64,000 bases of DNA, taken from assembly GCA_029961685.1 (NCBI GenBank), contig JARWKL010000007.1, forward strand, positions 12,919,406-12,983,405, written 5' to 3'. The notes beneath the pieces were generated by a model. That model had not been told where the DNA came from and did not search any database. It worked only from the letters and a program-made list of their open reading frames with translations. Below, piece by piece: positions 48,641 to 62,500 of the stretch. Each line of letters opens with the position of its first letter. The stretch's first letter is position 1. Source of the DNA: Aristolochia californica (taxonomy: Eukaryota > Streptophyta > Magnoliopsida > Piperales > Aristolochiaceae). The position numbers and the translations under genes were made by a program.

Positions 48641-49902
48641 TCATATGTCATTCTATATTTCATTTTACTTTCTTTATTTTAACCTTCTTTCTATATTTTA
48701 TTTTACTTTCTATATTTCATCTTTCTTTCTAAATTTCATTTTACTTTCTATATTTAATCTTTCTTTCTGTATTTCATTTTACTTTCTATATTTCATCTTT
48801 CTTTTTATATTTTATTTTACTTTCTATTTTTCATCTTACTTTCTATTTTTCATTTTACTTTCTATATTTCATCTTACTTTCTATTTTTCATCTTACCTTC
48901 TATTTTTCATTTTACTTTCTATATTTCATTTTACTTTCTATATTTCATATTTCATATTTCATTCTATATTTCTTTTTTCTTTCTTTATTTTAAACTTCTT
49001 TCTATATTTTATTTTACTTTTTATATTTAATCTTTCTTTCTAAATTTCATTTTACTTTCTATATTTAATCTTTCTTTCTGTATTTCATTTTACTTTCTAT
49101 ATTTCATCTTTCTTTTTATATTTTATTTTACTTTCTATTTTTCATCTTACTTTCTATTTTTCATTTTACTTTCTATATTTCATCTTGCTTTCTATTTTTC
49201 ATCTTACCTTCTATTTTTTATTTTACTTTCTATATTTCATCTTCTTTCTACGTTTCATTTTACTTTCTATAATTCAACTTTCTTTCTATATTTTATCTTT
49301 CTTTCTATTTTCCCTTATATTTTATCTATACTTCATCATTCTTTCTGTATTTTATTTTACTTTCTATATTTCATCTTTCTTTGTAAATTTCATTTTACTT
49401 TTTATATTTCATCTTTCTTTCTATATTTCATTTTACTTTCTATATTTCAAATTTCTTTCTATATTTCATTTCACTTTCTATATTTCATCTTTCTTTCTAT
49501 ATTTCATTTTAGTTTCTATAATTCATCTTTCTTTCTTTATTTCATGTCACTTTCTATATATCGTTTTTCTTACTATATTTCATTTTACATTCTATATTTT
49601 ATTTTACTTTCTATACTTCATCATTCTTCCTGTATTTAATTTTACTTTCAATATTTCATCTTTCTTTCTTTATTTTATTTTACTTTCTATATTTCATCTC
49701 ACTTTCTATATTTCATCTTACTTTCTATTTTTCATCTTACCTTCTATTTTTCATTTTACGTTCTATATTTCATCTTCTTTCTACATTTCATTTTACTTTC
49801 AATAATTCAACTTTCTTTCCATAATTTATCTTTCTTTGCATTTTCCCTTTTTCTTTCAATATTTCAATTTTTTTATTTTTTTTGTTCTTTCTTTCTATAT
49901 TA

Positions 49903-50678
49903 CATTTTACTTTCTATATTTCATCTTTCTTTAGATATTTCATTTTACTTTCTATATTTCATATTTCATTCTATATTTCATTTTACTTTCTTTATTTTAA
50001 CCTTCTTTCTATATTTTATTTTACTTTCTATATTTCATCTTTTTTTCTAAATTTCATTTTACTTTCTAAATTTAATCTTTCTTTCTGTATTTCAGTTTAA
50101 TTTCTATATTTCATCTTTCTTTTTATATTTTATTTTACTTTCTATTTTTCATCTTACTTTCTATTTTTCATTTTACTTTCGATATTTCAACTTCTTTCTA
50201 TATTTCATTTTACTTTCTATAATTCATCTTTCTTTCCATATTTCCAATTTCATTCAATATTTCATTTTTTTATTTCATCTTTCTTTCTGTTTTACATTTT
50301 ACTTTCTATATTTCATCCTTCTTTCTATAATCCATCTTTCTTTCCATATTTCCATTTTCACTCAATGTTTCATCTTTCTTTCTACATTTCCTTTAACTTT
50401 CTAAATATCTTCAAATTTTCTATATTTGATTTTACCTTCTTTCTATATTTCATTTTAGTTTCTATATTTCATCTTGCTTTCTTAATTTCATGTTACTTTC
50501 TATATTTCATCTTTCTTTATATATTTCATTTTACTTTCTATATTTCATATTTCATTCTATATTTCATTTTACTTTCTTTATTTTAACCTTCTTTCTATAT
50601 TTTATTTTACTTTCAACATTTCATCTTTCTTTATAAATTTCATTTTACTTTCTATATTTAATCTTTCTTTCTGTATTT
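49903..50678 (+). repeat. 776-bp tandem duplication, copy 1
   Basis: I saw no difference from the following copy. Distinctive variants include CTTCAAATTTTC and CTATATTTGATTTTACC near 50410. 776 bp is 40.8 monomers. Confidence 0.92.
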
Positions 50679-51454
50679 CATTTTACTTTCTATATTTCAT
50701 CTTTCTTTAGATATTTCATTTTACTTTCTATATTTCATATTTCATTCTATATTTCATTTTACTTTCTTTATTTTAACCTTCTTTCTATATTTTATTTTAC
50801 TTTCTATATTTCATCTTTTTTTCTAAATTTCATTTTACTTTCTAAATTTAATCTTTCTTTCTGTATTTCAGTTTAATTTCTATATTTCATCTTTCTTTTT
50901 ATATTTTATTTTACTTTCTATTTTTCATCTTACTTTCTATTTTTCATTTTACTTTCGATATTTCAACTTCTTTCTATATTTCATTTTACTTTCTATAATT
51001 CATCTTTCTTTCCATATTTCCAATTTCATTCAATATTTCATTTTTTTATTTCATCTTTCTTTCTGTTTTACATTTTACTTTCTATATTTCATCCTTCTTT
51101 CTATAATCCATCTTTCTTTCCATATTTCCATTTTCACTCAATGTTTCATCTTTCTTTCTACATTTCCTTTAACTTTCTAAATATCTTCAAATTTTCTATA
51201 TTTGATTTTACCTTCTTTCTATATTTCATTTTAGTTTCTATATTTCATCTTGCTTTCTTAATTTCATGTTACTTTCTATATTTCATCTTTCTTTATATAT
51301 TTCATTTTACTTTCTATATTTCATATTTCATTCTATATTTCATTTTACTTTCTTTATTTTAACCTTCTTTCTATATTTTATTTTACTTTCAACATTTCAT
51401 CTTTCTTTATAAATTTCATTTTACTTTCTATATTTAATCTTTCTTTCTGTATTT
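50679..51454 (+). repeat. 776-bp tandem duplication, copy 2
   Basis: Identical to 49903-50678 by eye. The match extends to about 51473, where TTTACATC replaces TTTCATC. Confidence 0.92.
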
Positions 51455-52694
51455 CATTTTACTTTCTATATTTACATCTTTCTTTCTATATTTTATTTTA
51501 CTTTCTATTTTTCATCTTACTTTCTATTTTTCATTTTACTTTCTATATTTCAACTTCTTTCTATATTTCATTTTCCTTTCTATAATTCATCTTTCTTTCT
51601 ATAATTCATCTTTCTTTCCATATTTCTTTTTTCTTTCAATATTTCATTTTTTATTCCATCTTTCTTTTTATATTACATTTTACTTTCTATATTTCATATT
51701 TCTTTATATATTTCTTTTTGCTTTCTATATTTCATATTTCTTTATATATTTCTTTTTGCTTTCTATATTTCATATTTCTTTATATATTTCTTTATATATT
51801 TCTTTTTACTTTCTATATTTCATATTTTTTTATATATTTCTTTTTACTTTCTATATTTCAGTTAACTTTCTATGTTTCATATTTCTTTCTACATTTTATT
51901 TTACTTTCTTTATTTTAACCTTTTTTCTATATTTCATCTTTCTTTATATATTTCATTTTAGTTTCTATATTTCATCTTTCTTTCTTTATTTCATGTTACT
52001 TTCTATATATCGTTTTTCTTACTATATTTCATTTTACATTCTATATTTTATTTTACTTTCTATACTTCATCATTCTTTCTGTATTACATTTTACTTTCTA
52101 TATTTCATCTTTCTTTCTTTATTTTATTTTACTTTCTATATTTCATCTCACTTTCTATATTTCATATTAATTTCTATTTTTCGTCTTACCTTCTATTTTT
52201 CATTTTCTTTTCTATATTTCATCTTCTTTCTACATTTTATTTTACTTTCTATTATTCAACTTTCTTTCTTTATTTTATCTTTCTTTCAATTTTTCCTTTT
52301 TCTTTCAATATTTCATTTTTTTTATTTTTCTTTCTTCTTTCATTCTATATTACATTTTACTTTCTACATTTCATCTTTCTTTAGATATTTCATTTTACTT
52401 TCTATATTTCATATTTCATTCTATATTTCATTTTACTTTCTTTATTTTTACCTTCTTTCTATATTTTATTTTACTTTCTATATTTCATCTTTCTTTCTAA
52501 ATTTTATTTTACTTTCTATATTTAATCTTTCTTTCTGTATTTCATTTTACTTTCTATATTTCATTTTTCTTTCTATATTTTATTTTACTTTCTATTTTTC
52601 ATCTTACTTTCTATTTTTCATTTTACTTTCTATATTTCAACTTCTTTCTATATTTCATTTTCCTTTCTATAATTCATCTTTCTTTCTGTAATTC

Positions 52695-53727
52695 ATCTTT
52701 CTTTCTGTTTTTCATTTTACTTTCTATATTTCATCATTCTTTCTACATTTCCTTTAACTTTCTAAATATCTTCGCACTTTCTACATTTCAGTTTACCTTC
52801 TTTCTATATTTCATTTTAGTTTCTGTATTTCATCTTTCTTTCTTTATTTCATGTTAATTTCTATATTCCATCTTTCTTTATATATTTCATTTTACTTTCT
52901 ATATTTCACTATACTTTCTATATTTCATTTTACTTTTTTTATTTTAACCTTCTTTCTCTATTTTATTTTACTTTCTATATTTCATCTTTCTTTCTAAATT
53001 TCATTTTATTTTCTTTATTTAATCTTTCTTTATGTATTTCATTTTACTTTCTATATTTCATCTTTCTTTCTATATTTTATTTTACTTTCTATTTTTCATC
53101 TTACTTTCTATTTTTCATCTTACTTTCTATATTTCAACTTCTTTCTATGTTTCATTTTCCTTTCTATAATTCATCTTTCTTTCTATAATTCATCTTACCT
53201 TCTATTTTTTCATTTTAGTTCTACAATTCAACTTTCCTTTTATATTTCTTCTTTCTTTATATATTTCATTTTACTTTCTATATTTCATATTTCATTCTAT
53301 ATTTCATTTTACTTTCTTTATTTTAACCGTCTTTCTATATTTTATTTTACCTTCTATATTTCATCTTTCTTTCTAAATTTCATTTTACTTTCTATATTTA
53401 ATCTTTCTTTCTGTATTTCATTTTACTTTCTATATTTCATCTTTCTTTCTATATTTTGTTTTACTTTCTATTTTTCATCTTACTTTCTATTTTTCATTTA
53501 CTTTCTATATTTCAACTTCTTTCTATATTTCATTTTCCTTTCTATAATTCATCTTTCTTTCTATAATTCATCTTTCTTTAAATATTTCCTTTTTCTTTCA
53601 ATATTTCATTTTTTTATTTCATCTTTCTTCCTATATTACATTTTACTTTCTATATTTCATCTTTCTTTATATATTTCTTTTTACTGTCTATGTTTCATAT
53701 TTCTTTCTATATTTCATTTTACTTTCT
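52695..53727 (+). repeat. 1154-bp-spaced duplication, copy 1
   Basis: 1033 bp that recur at 53849-54881. Carries CTACATTTCAGTTTACC at 52781 and TTTTAACCGTCTTTC near 53323. After 53727 about 120 bp of different variants fill the gap to copy 2. Confidence 0.9.
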
Positions 53728-53848
53728 ATATTTCATCTTTCTTTCTATATTTTATTTTACTTTCTATTTTTCATCTTACTTTCTATTTTTCATCTTCTTT
53801 CTACATTTCATTTTACTTTCTATAATTCAACTTTTTTTTCTATATTTT

Positions 53849-54881
53849 ATCTTTCTTTCTGTTTTTCATTTTACTTTCTATATTTCATCATTCTTTCTAC
53901 ATTTCCTTTAACTTTCTAAATATCTTCGCACTTTCTACATTTCAGTTTACCTTCTTTCTATATTTCATTTTAGTTTCTGTATTTCATCTTTCTTTCTTTA
54001 TTTCATGTTAATTTCTATATTCCATCTTTCTTTATATATTTCATTTTACTTTCTATATTTCACTATACTTTCTATATTTCATTTTACTTTTTTTATTTTA
54101 ACCTTCTTTCTCTATTTTATTTTACTTTCTATATTTCATCTTTCTTTCTAAATTTCATTTTATTTTCTTTATTTAATCTTTCTTTATGTATTTCATTTTA
54201 CTTTCTATATTTCATCTTTCTTTCTATATTTTATTTTACTTTCTATTTTTCATCTTACTTTCTATTTTTCATCTTACTTTCTATATTTCAACTTCTTTCT
54301 ATGTTTCATTTTCCTTTCTATAATTCATCTTTCTTTCTATAATTCATCTTACCTTCTATTTTTTCATTTTAGTTCTACAATTCAACTTTCCTTTTATATT
54401 TCTTCTTTCTTTATATATTTCATTTTACTTTCTATATTTCATATTTCATTCTATATTTCATTTTACTTTCTTTATTTTAACCGTCTTTCTATATTTTATT
54501 TTACCTTCTATATTTCATCTTTCTTTCTAAATTTCATTTTACTTTCTATATTTAATCTTTCTTTCTGTATTTCATTTTACTTTCTATATTTCATCTTTCT
54601 TTCTATATTTTGTTTTACTTTCTATTTTTCATCTTACTTTCTATTTTTCATTTACTTTCTATATTTCAACTTCTTTCTATATTTCATTTTCCTTTCTATA
54701 ATTCATCTTTCTTTCTATAATTCATCTTTCTTTAAATATTTCCTTTTTCTTTCAATATTTCATTTTTTTATTTCATCTTTCTTCCTATATTACATTTTAC
54801 TTTCTATATTTCATCTTTCTTTATATATTTCTTTTTACTGTCTATGTTTCATATTTCTTTCTATATTTCATTTTACTTTCT
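53849..54881 (+). repeat. 1154-bp-spaced duplication, copy 2
   Basis: Second copy of 52695-53727, with the same rare variants at 53935 and near 54477. Beyond 54881 it continues into the usual TTTATTTTAACC variant that copy 1 lacks. Confidence 0.9.
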
Positions 54882-55706
54882 TTATTTTAACCTTCTTTCT
54901 ATATTTCATTTTACTTTCAATTTTTCACCTTTCTTTCTTTAATTCATGTTACTTTCTATACATCATTTTTTTTACTATATTTTATTTTACTTTCTATATT
55001 TCATCTTTCTTTATAAATTTCATTTTACTTTTTATATTTCATCTTTCTTTCTATATTTCATTTTACTTTCTATATTTCAACTTTCTTTCTATATTTCATT
55101 TCACTTTCTATATTTCATCTTTCTTTCTATATTTCATTTTAGTTTCTATATTTCATCTTTCTTTCTTTATTTCATGTTACTTTCTATATATCGTTTTTCT
55201 TACTATATTTCATTTTACATTCTATATTTTATTTTACTTTCTATACTTCATCATTCTTTCTGTATTTCATTTTACTTTCTATATTTCATCTTTCTTTCTT
55301 TATTTTATTTGACTTTCTATATTTCATCTCACTTTCTATATTTCATCTTACTTTCTATTTTTCATCTTACCTTCTATTTTTCATTTTACTTTGTATATTT
55401 CATCTTCTTTGTACGTTTCATTTTACTGTCTATAACTCAACTTTCTTTCTATATTTTATCTTTCTTTCGATTTTCCCTTTTTCTTTCAATATTTTAATTT
55501 ATTTTATTTTTATTTCTTCTTTCTTTCTATAATACATTTTACTTTCTATATTTCATCTTTCTTTAGATATTTCATTTTACTTTCTATATTTCATATTTCA
55601 TTCTATATTTCATTTTAATTTCTTTATTTTAACCCTCTTTCTATATTTTATTTTACTTTCTATATTTCATCTTTCTTTCTAAATTTCATTTTACTTTCTA
55701 TATTTA

Positions 55707-56179
55707 ATCTTTCTTTTTGTATTTCATTTTACTTTCTATATTTCATCTTTCTTTTTATATTTTATTTTACTTTCCATTTTTCATCTTACTTTTTATTTTT
55801 CAATTTACTTTCTATATTTCATCTTACTTTCTATTTTTCATCTTACCTTCTATTTTTCATTTTACTTTCTATATTACATCTTCTTTCTACGTTTCATTTT
55901 ACTTTCTATAATTCAACTTTCTTTCTATATTTTATCTTTCTTTTTGTATTTCATTTTACTTTCTATATTTCATCTTTCTTTTTATATTTTATTTTACTTT
56001 CCATTTTTCATCTTACTTTTTATTTTTCAATTTACTTTCTATATTTCATCTTACTTTCTATTTTTCATCTTACTTTCTATTTTTCATCTTACCTTCTATT
56101 TTTCATTTTACTTTCTATATTACATCTTCTTTCTACGTTTCATTTTACTTTCTATAATTCAACTTTCTTTCTATATTTT
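55707..56179 (+). repeat. 227-bp tandem duplication; second copy has one extra monomer
   Basis: 55707-55933 recurs from 55934. The second copy contains one more 19-bp unit (TTTTTCATCTTACTTTCTA) near 56060. The same block recurs near 63000, in the single-copy form. Confidence 0.85.
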
Positions 56180-56289
56180 ATCTTTCTTTCTATTTTTTCT
56201 TTTTCTTTCAATATTACATTTTATTTTAATTTTATTTCTTCTTTCTTTCTATATTACATTTTACTTTTTATACTTCATCTTTCTTTAGA

Positions 56290-59200
56290 TATTTCATTTT
56301 ACTTTCTATATTTGATATTTCATTCTATATTTCATTTTATCTTCTTTATTTTAACGTTATTTCTATATTTTATTTTACTTCCTATATTTCATCTATCTTT
56401 CTAAATTTCATTTTACTTTCTATATTTAATCTTTCTTTCTGTATTTAATTTTACTTTCTATATTTCGTCTTTCTTTTTATATTTTATTTTACTTTCTATT
56501 TTTCATCTTACTTTCTATTTTTCTTTTTACTTTCTATATTTCAACTTCTTTCTATATTTCATTTTACTTTCTATAATTCATCTTTCTTTCTATAATTCAT
56601 CTTTCTTTCCATATTTCCATTTTCTTTCAATATTTCATTTTTTTATTTCATCTTTCTTTCTGTTTTACATTTTACTTTCTATATTTCATCTTTCATTCTC
56701 CATTTCCTTTAACTTTCTAAATATCTTCGCACTTTCTATATTTCATTTTAGTTTCTATATTTCATCTTTTTTTCTTTATTTCATGTTACTTTCTATATTT
56801 CATCTTTCTTTATATATTTCATTTTACTTTCTATATTTCAAATTTCATTTTATATTTCATTTTACTTTCTTTATTTTAGCCGTCGTTCTATATTTTATTT
56901 TACTTTCTATATTTCATCTTTCTTTCTAATTTTATTTTACTTTTTATATTTAATCTTTCTTTCTGTATTTTATTTTACTTTCTATATTTCATCTTTCTTT
57001 CTATATTTTATTTTACTTTCTATTTTTCATCTTACTTTCTATTTTTCATTTACTTTCTATATTTCAACTTCTTTCTATATTTCATTTTCCTTTCTATAAT
57101 TCATCTTTCTTTAAATATTTCCGTTTTCTTTCAATATTTCATTTTTTTTATTTCATCTTTCTTTCTATATTACATTTTACTTTCTATATTTCAACTTTCT
57201 ACATATATTTCTTTTTACTTTCTATACTTCATCTTTCTTTCTATATTTTATTTTACTTTCTTTATTTTAACCTTCTTTCTTTGTTTCATTTTACTTTCAA
57301 TTTTTCACCTTTCTTTCTTTAATTCATGTTACTTTCTATACATCATTTTTTTTACTATATTTTATTTTACTTTCTATATTTCATCTTTCTTTATAAATTT
57401 TATTTTACTTTTTATATTTCATCTTTCTTTCTATATTTCATTTTACTTTCTATATTTTAACTTTCTTTCTATATTTCATTTCACTTTCTATATTTCATCT
57501 TTCTTTCTTTATTTCATGTTACTTTCTATATATCGTTTTTCTTACTATATTTCATTTTACATTCTATATTTTATTTTATTTTCTATACTTCATCATTCTT
57601 TCTGTATTTCATTTTACTTTCTATACTTCATCTTTCTTTCTTTATTTTATTTTACTTTCTATATTTCATCTCACTTTCTATATTTCATCTTACTTTCAAT
57701 TTTTCATCGTACCTTCTATTTTTCATTTTACTTTCTATATTTCATCTTCTTTCTCCGTTTCATTTTACTTTTTATAATTCAACTTTCATTCTATATTTTA
57801 TCTTTCTTTCCATTTTCCCTTTTTCTTTCAATATTTCTTTTTATTTTATTTTTATTTCTTCTTTCTTTCTATATTACATTTTACTTTCTATATTTCATCT
57901 TTCTTCAGATATTTCATTTTACTTTCTATATTTGATATTTCATTCTATATTTCATTTTACCTTCTTTATTTTAACGTTATTTCTATATTTTATTTTACTT
58001 CTATATTTCATCTATCTTTCTAAATTTTATTTTACTTTCTATATTTAATCTTTCTTTATGTATTTAATTTTACTTTCTATATTTCGTCTTTCTTTTTATA
58101 TTTTATTTTACTTTCTATTTTTCATCTTACTTTCTATTTTTCTTTTAACTTTCTATATTTCAACTTCTTTCTATATTTCATTTTACTTTCTATAATTCAT
58201 CTTTCTTTCCATATTTCCATTTTCATTCAATATTTCATTTTTTTATTTCATCTTTCTTTCTGTTTTACTTTTTACTTTCTATATTTCATCTTTTTTTCTC
58301 CATTTCCTTTAACTTTCTAAATATCTTCGCACTTTCTATATTTCATTTTAGTTTCTATATTTCATCTTTTTTTCTTTATTTCTTGTTACTTTCTATATTT
58401 CATCTTTCTTTATATATTTCATTTTACTTTCTATATTTCATATTTCATTTTATATTTCATTTTACTTTCTTTATTCTAGCCGTCTTTCTATATTTTATTT
58501 TACTTTCTATATTTCATCTTTCTTTCTAAATTTTATTTTACTTTTTATATTTAATCTTTCTTTCTGTATTTTATTTTACTTTCTATATTTCATCTTTCTT
58601 TCTATATTTTATTTTACTTTCTATTTTTCATCTTACTTTCTATTTTTCATTTACTTTCTATATTTCAACTTCTTTCTATATTTCATTTTCCTTTCTATAA
58701 TTCATCTTTCTTTAAATATTTCCGTTTTCTTTCAATATTTCATTTTTTTTATTTCATCTTTCTTTCTATATTACATTTTACTTTCTATATTTCAACTTTC
58801 TTCATATATTTCTTTTTACTTTCTATGTTTCATATTTCTTTCTATATTTCATTTTACTTTCTTTATTTTAACCTTCTTTCTATGTTTCATTTTGTTTTCA
58901 ACTTTTCACCTTTCTTTCTTTAATTCATGTTACTTTCTATACATCATTTTTTTTACTATATTTTATTTTACTTTCTATATTTCATCTTTCTTTATAAATT
59001 TTATTTTACTTTTTATATTTCATCTTTCTTTCTGTATTTCATTTTACTTTCTATATTTCAACTTTCTTTCTATATTTCATTTCACTTTCTATATTTCATC
59101 TTTCTTTCCATATTTCATTTTAGTTTCTAAATTTCATCTTTCTTTCTTTATTTCATGTTACTTTCTATTTATCGTTTTTCTTACTATATTTCATTTTACG

Positions 59201-59500
59201 TTCTATATTTTATTTTACTTTTTATACTTCATCATTCTTTCTGTATTTCATTTTACTTTCTATATTTCATCTTTCTTTCTTTATTTTATTTTACTTTCTA
59301 TATTTCATCTCACTTTCTATATTTCATCTTACTTTCTGTTTTTCATCGTACCTTCTATTTTTCATTTTACTTTCTATATTTCATCTTCTTTCTACGTTTC
59401 ATTTTACTTTTTCTAATTCAACTTTCTTTCTATATTTTATCTTTCTTTCCATTTTCCCTTTTTCTTTCAATATTTCTTTTTATTTTATTTTTATTTCTTC
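56290..59500 (+). repeat. Two diverged ~1.6-kb higher-order units
   Basis: Landmarks repeat at about 1600 bp: TAAATATCTTC at 56718 and 58318, AACGTTATTTC near 56352 and 57972, and an AGCCGTC variant near 56877 and 58476. Spacing later grows to about 1640 because the second unit has two more monomers near 59120. These copies are less alike than the 2201-bp set. Confidence 0.7.
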
Positions 59501-62500
59501 TTTCTTTCTATATTACATTTTACTTTCTATATTTCATCTTTCTTCAGATATTTCATTTTACTTTCTATATTTCATCTTTCTTTTTATATTTTATTTTACT
59601 TTCTATTTTTCATCTTACTTTTTATTTTTTATTTTACTTTCTATATTTCAACTTCTTTCTATATTTCATTTTACTTTCTATAATTCATCTTTCTTTCTAT
59701 AATTCATCTTTCTTTCCATATTCCATTTTCATTCAATATTTCATTTTTTTATTTCATATTTCTTTCTACATTTTCTTTAACTTTCTAAATATCTTCACAC
59801 TTTCTATATTTTATTTTATCATCTTTCTATATTTCATTTTAGTTTCTATATTTCATCTTTCTTTCGTTATTTCATGTTACTTTCTATATTTCATCTTTCT
59901 TTATATATTTCATTTTACTATCTATATTTCATTATACATTCTATATTTCATATTTCATTCTATATTTCATATTTCATTCTATATTTCATCTTACCTTCTT
60001 TCTATATTTTATTTTACTTTCTATATTTCATCTTTCTTTCTAACTTTCATTTTACTTTCTATATTTAATCTTTCTTTCTGTATTTCATTTTACTTTCTAT
60101 TTTTCATCTTACCTTCTATTTTTCATTTTACTTTCTATATTACATCTTCTTTCTACGTTTCATTTTACTTTCTATAATTCAACTTTTTTTCTATATTTTA
60201 TCTTTCTTTCCATTTTCCCTTTTTCTTTCAATATTTCATTTTATTTTATTTTTATTTCTTCTTTCTTTCTATATTACATTTTACTTTCTATACTTCATCT
60301 TTCTTTAGATATTTCATTTTACTTTCTATATTTGGTATTTCATTCTATATTTCATTTTATCTTCTTTATTTTAACATTATTTCTATATTTTATTTTACTT
60401 CCTATATTTCATCTATCTTTCTAAATTTCATGTTACTTTCTATATTTAATCTTTCTTTCTGTATTTAATTTTACTTTCTATATTTCGTCTTTCTTTTTAT
60501 ATTTTATTTTACTTTCTATTTTTCATCTTACTTTCTATTTTTCTTTTTACTTTCTATATTTGAACTTCTTTCTATATTTCATTTTACTTTCTATAATTCA
60601 TCTTTCTTTCCATATTTCCATTTTCATTCAATATTTCATTTTTTTATTTCATCTTTCTTTCTGTTTTACATTTTACTTTCTATATTTCATCTTTCTTTCT
60701 CCATTTCCTTTAACTTTCTAAATATCTTCGCACTTTCTATATTTCACCTTTCTTTCTTTAATTCATGTTACTTTCTATACATCATTTTTTTTACTATATT
60801 TTATTTTACTTTCTATATTTCATCTTTCTTTATAAATTTTATTTTACTTTTTATATTTCATCTTTCTTTCTATATTTCATTTTACTTTCTACATTTCAAC
60901 TTTCTTTCTATATTTCATTTCACTTTCTATATTTCATCTTTCTTTCTATATTTCATTTTAGTTTCTATATTTCATCTTTATTTCTTTATTTCATGTTACT
61001 TTCTATATATCGTTTTTCTTACTATATTTCATTTTACATTCTATATTTTATTTTATTTTTTATACTTCATCATTCTTTCTGTATTTCATTTTGCTTTCTA
61101 TATTTCATCTTTCTTTCTTTATTTTATTTTACTTTCTATATTTCATCTCACTTTCTATATTTCATCTTACTTTCTATTTTTCATCGTACCTTCTATTTTT
61201 CATTTTACTTTCTATATTTCATCTTCTTTCTACGTTTCATTTTACTTTTTATAATTCAACTTTCTTTCTATATTTTATCATTCTTTCCATTTTCCTTTTT
61301 TATTTCAATATTTATTTTTATTTTTTTTTATTTCTTCTTTCTTTCTATATTACATTTTACTTTCTATATTTTATCTTTCTTCAGATATTTCATTTTACTT
61401 TCTATATTTCATCTTTCTTTTTATATTTTATTTTACTTTCTATTTTTCATCTTACTTTTTATTTTTCATTTTACTTTCTATATTTCATTTTACTTTCTAT
61501 AATTCATCTTTCTTTCCATATTCCATTTTCATTCAATATTTCATTTTTTTATTTCATCTTTCTTTCTACATTTTCTTTAACTTTCTAAATATCTTCACAC
61601 TTTCTATATTTTATTTTATCTTCGTTCTATATTTCATTTTAGTTTTTATATTTCATCTTTCTTTCGTTATTTCATGTTACTTTCTATATTCCATCTTTCT
61701 TTATATATTTCATTTTACTATCTATATTTCATTATACTTTCTATATTTCATATTTCATTCTATATTTCATCTTACTTTCTTTATTTTAACCTTCTTTCTA
61801 TATTTTATTTTACTTTCTATATTTCATCTTTCTTTCTAACTTTCATTTTACTTTCTATATTTAATCTTTCTTTCTGTATTTCATTTTACTTTCTATATTT
61901 TATTTTACTTTCTATTTTTCATCCTACTTTCTATTTTTCATTTTACTTTCTATATTACAACTTCTTTCTATATTTCATTTTCCTTTCTATAATTCATCTT
62001 TCTTTCTATAATTCATCTTTCTTTCCATATTTCCTTTTTCTTTCAATATTTTATTTTTTTTAATTCATCTTTCTTTCTATATTACATTTTACTTTCTATA
62101 TTTCATTTTTCTTTATATATTTCTTTTTACTTTCTATGTTTTATATTTCTTTCTATATTTCATTTTACTTTCTTTATTTTAAACTTCTTTCTATATTCCA
62201 TTTTACTTTCTATTTTTCATCTTTCATTCTTTTTAATTCATGTTACTTTCTATACATCATTTTTTTACTACATTTTATTTTACTTTCTATATTTCTTCGT
62301 TCTTTATAAATTTTATTTTACTTTTTATATTTCATCTTTCTTTCCATATTTCATTTTACTTTCTATATTTCATCTTTCTTTCTATATTTCATTTCACTTT
62401 CTATGTTTCATCTTTCTTTCTATATTTCATTTTTGTTTCTGTATTTCATCTTTCTTTCTTTATTTCATGTTACTTTCTATATATCGTTTCTCTTACTATA

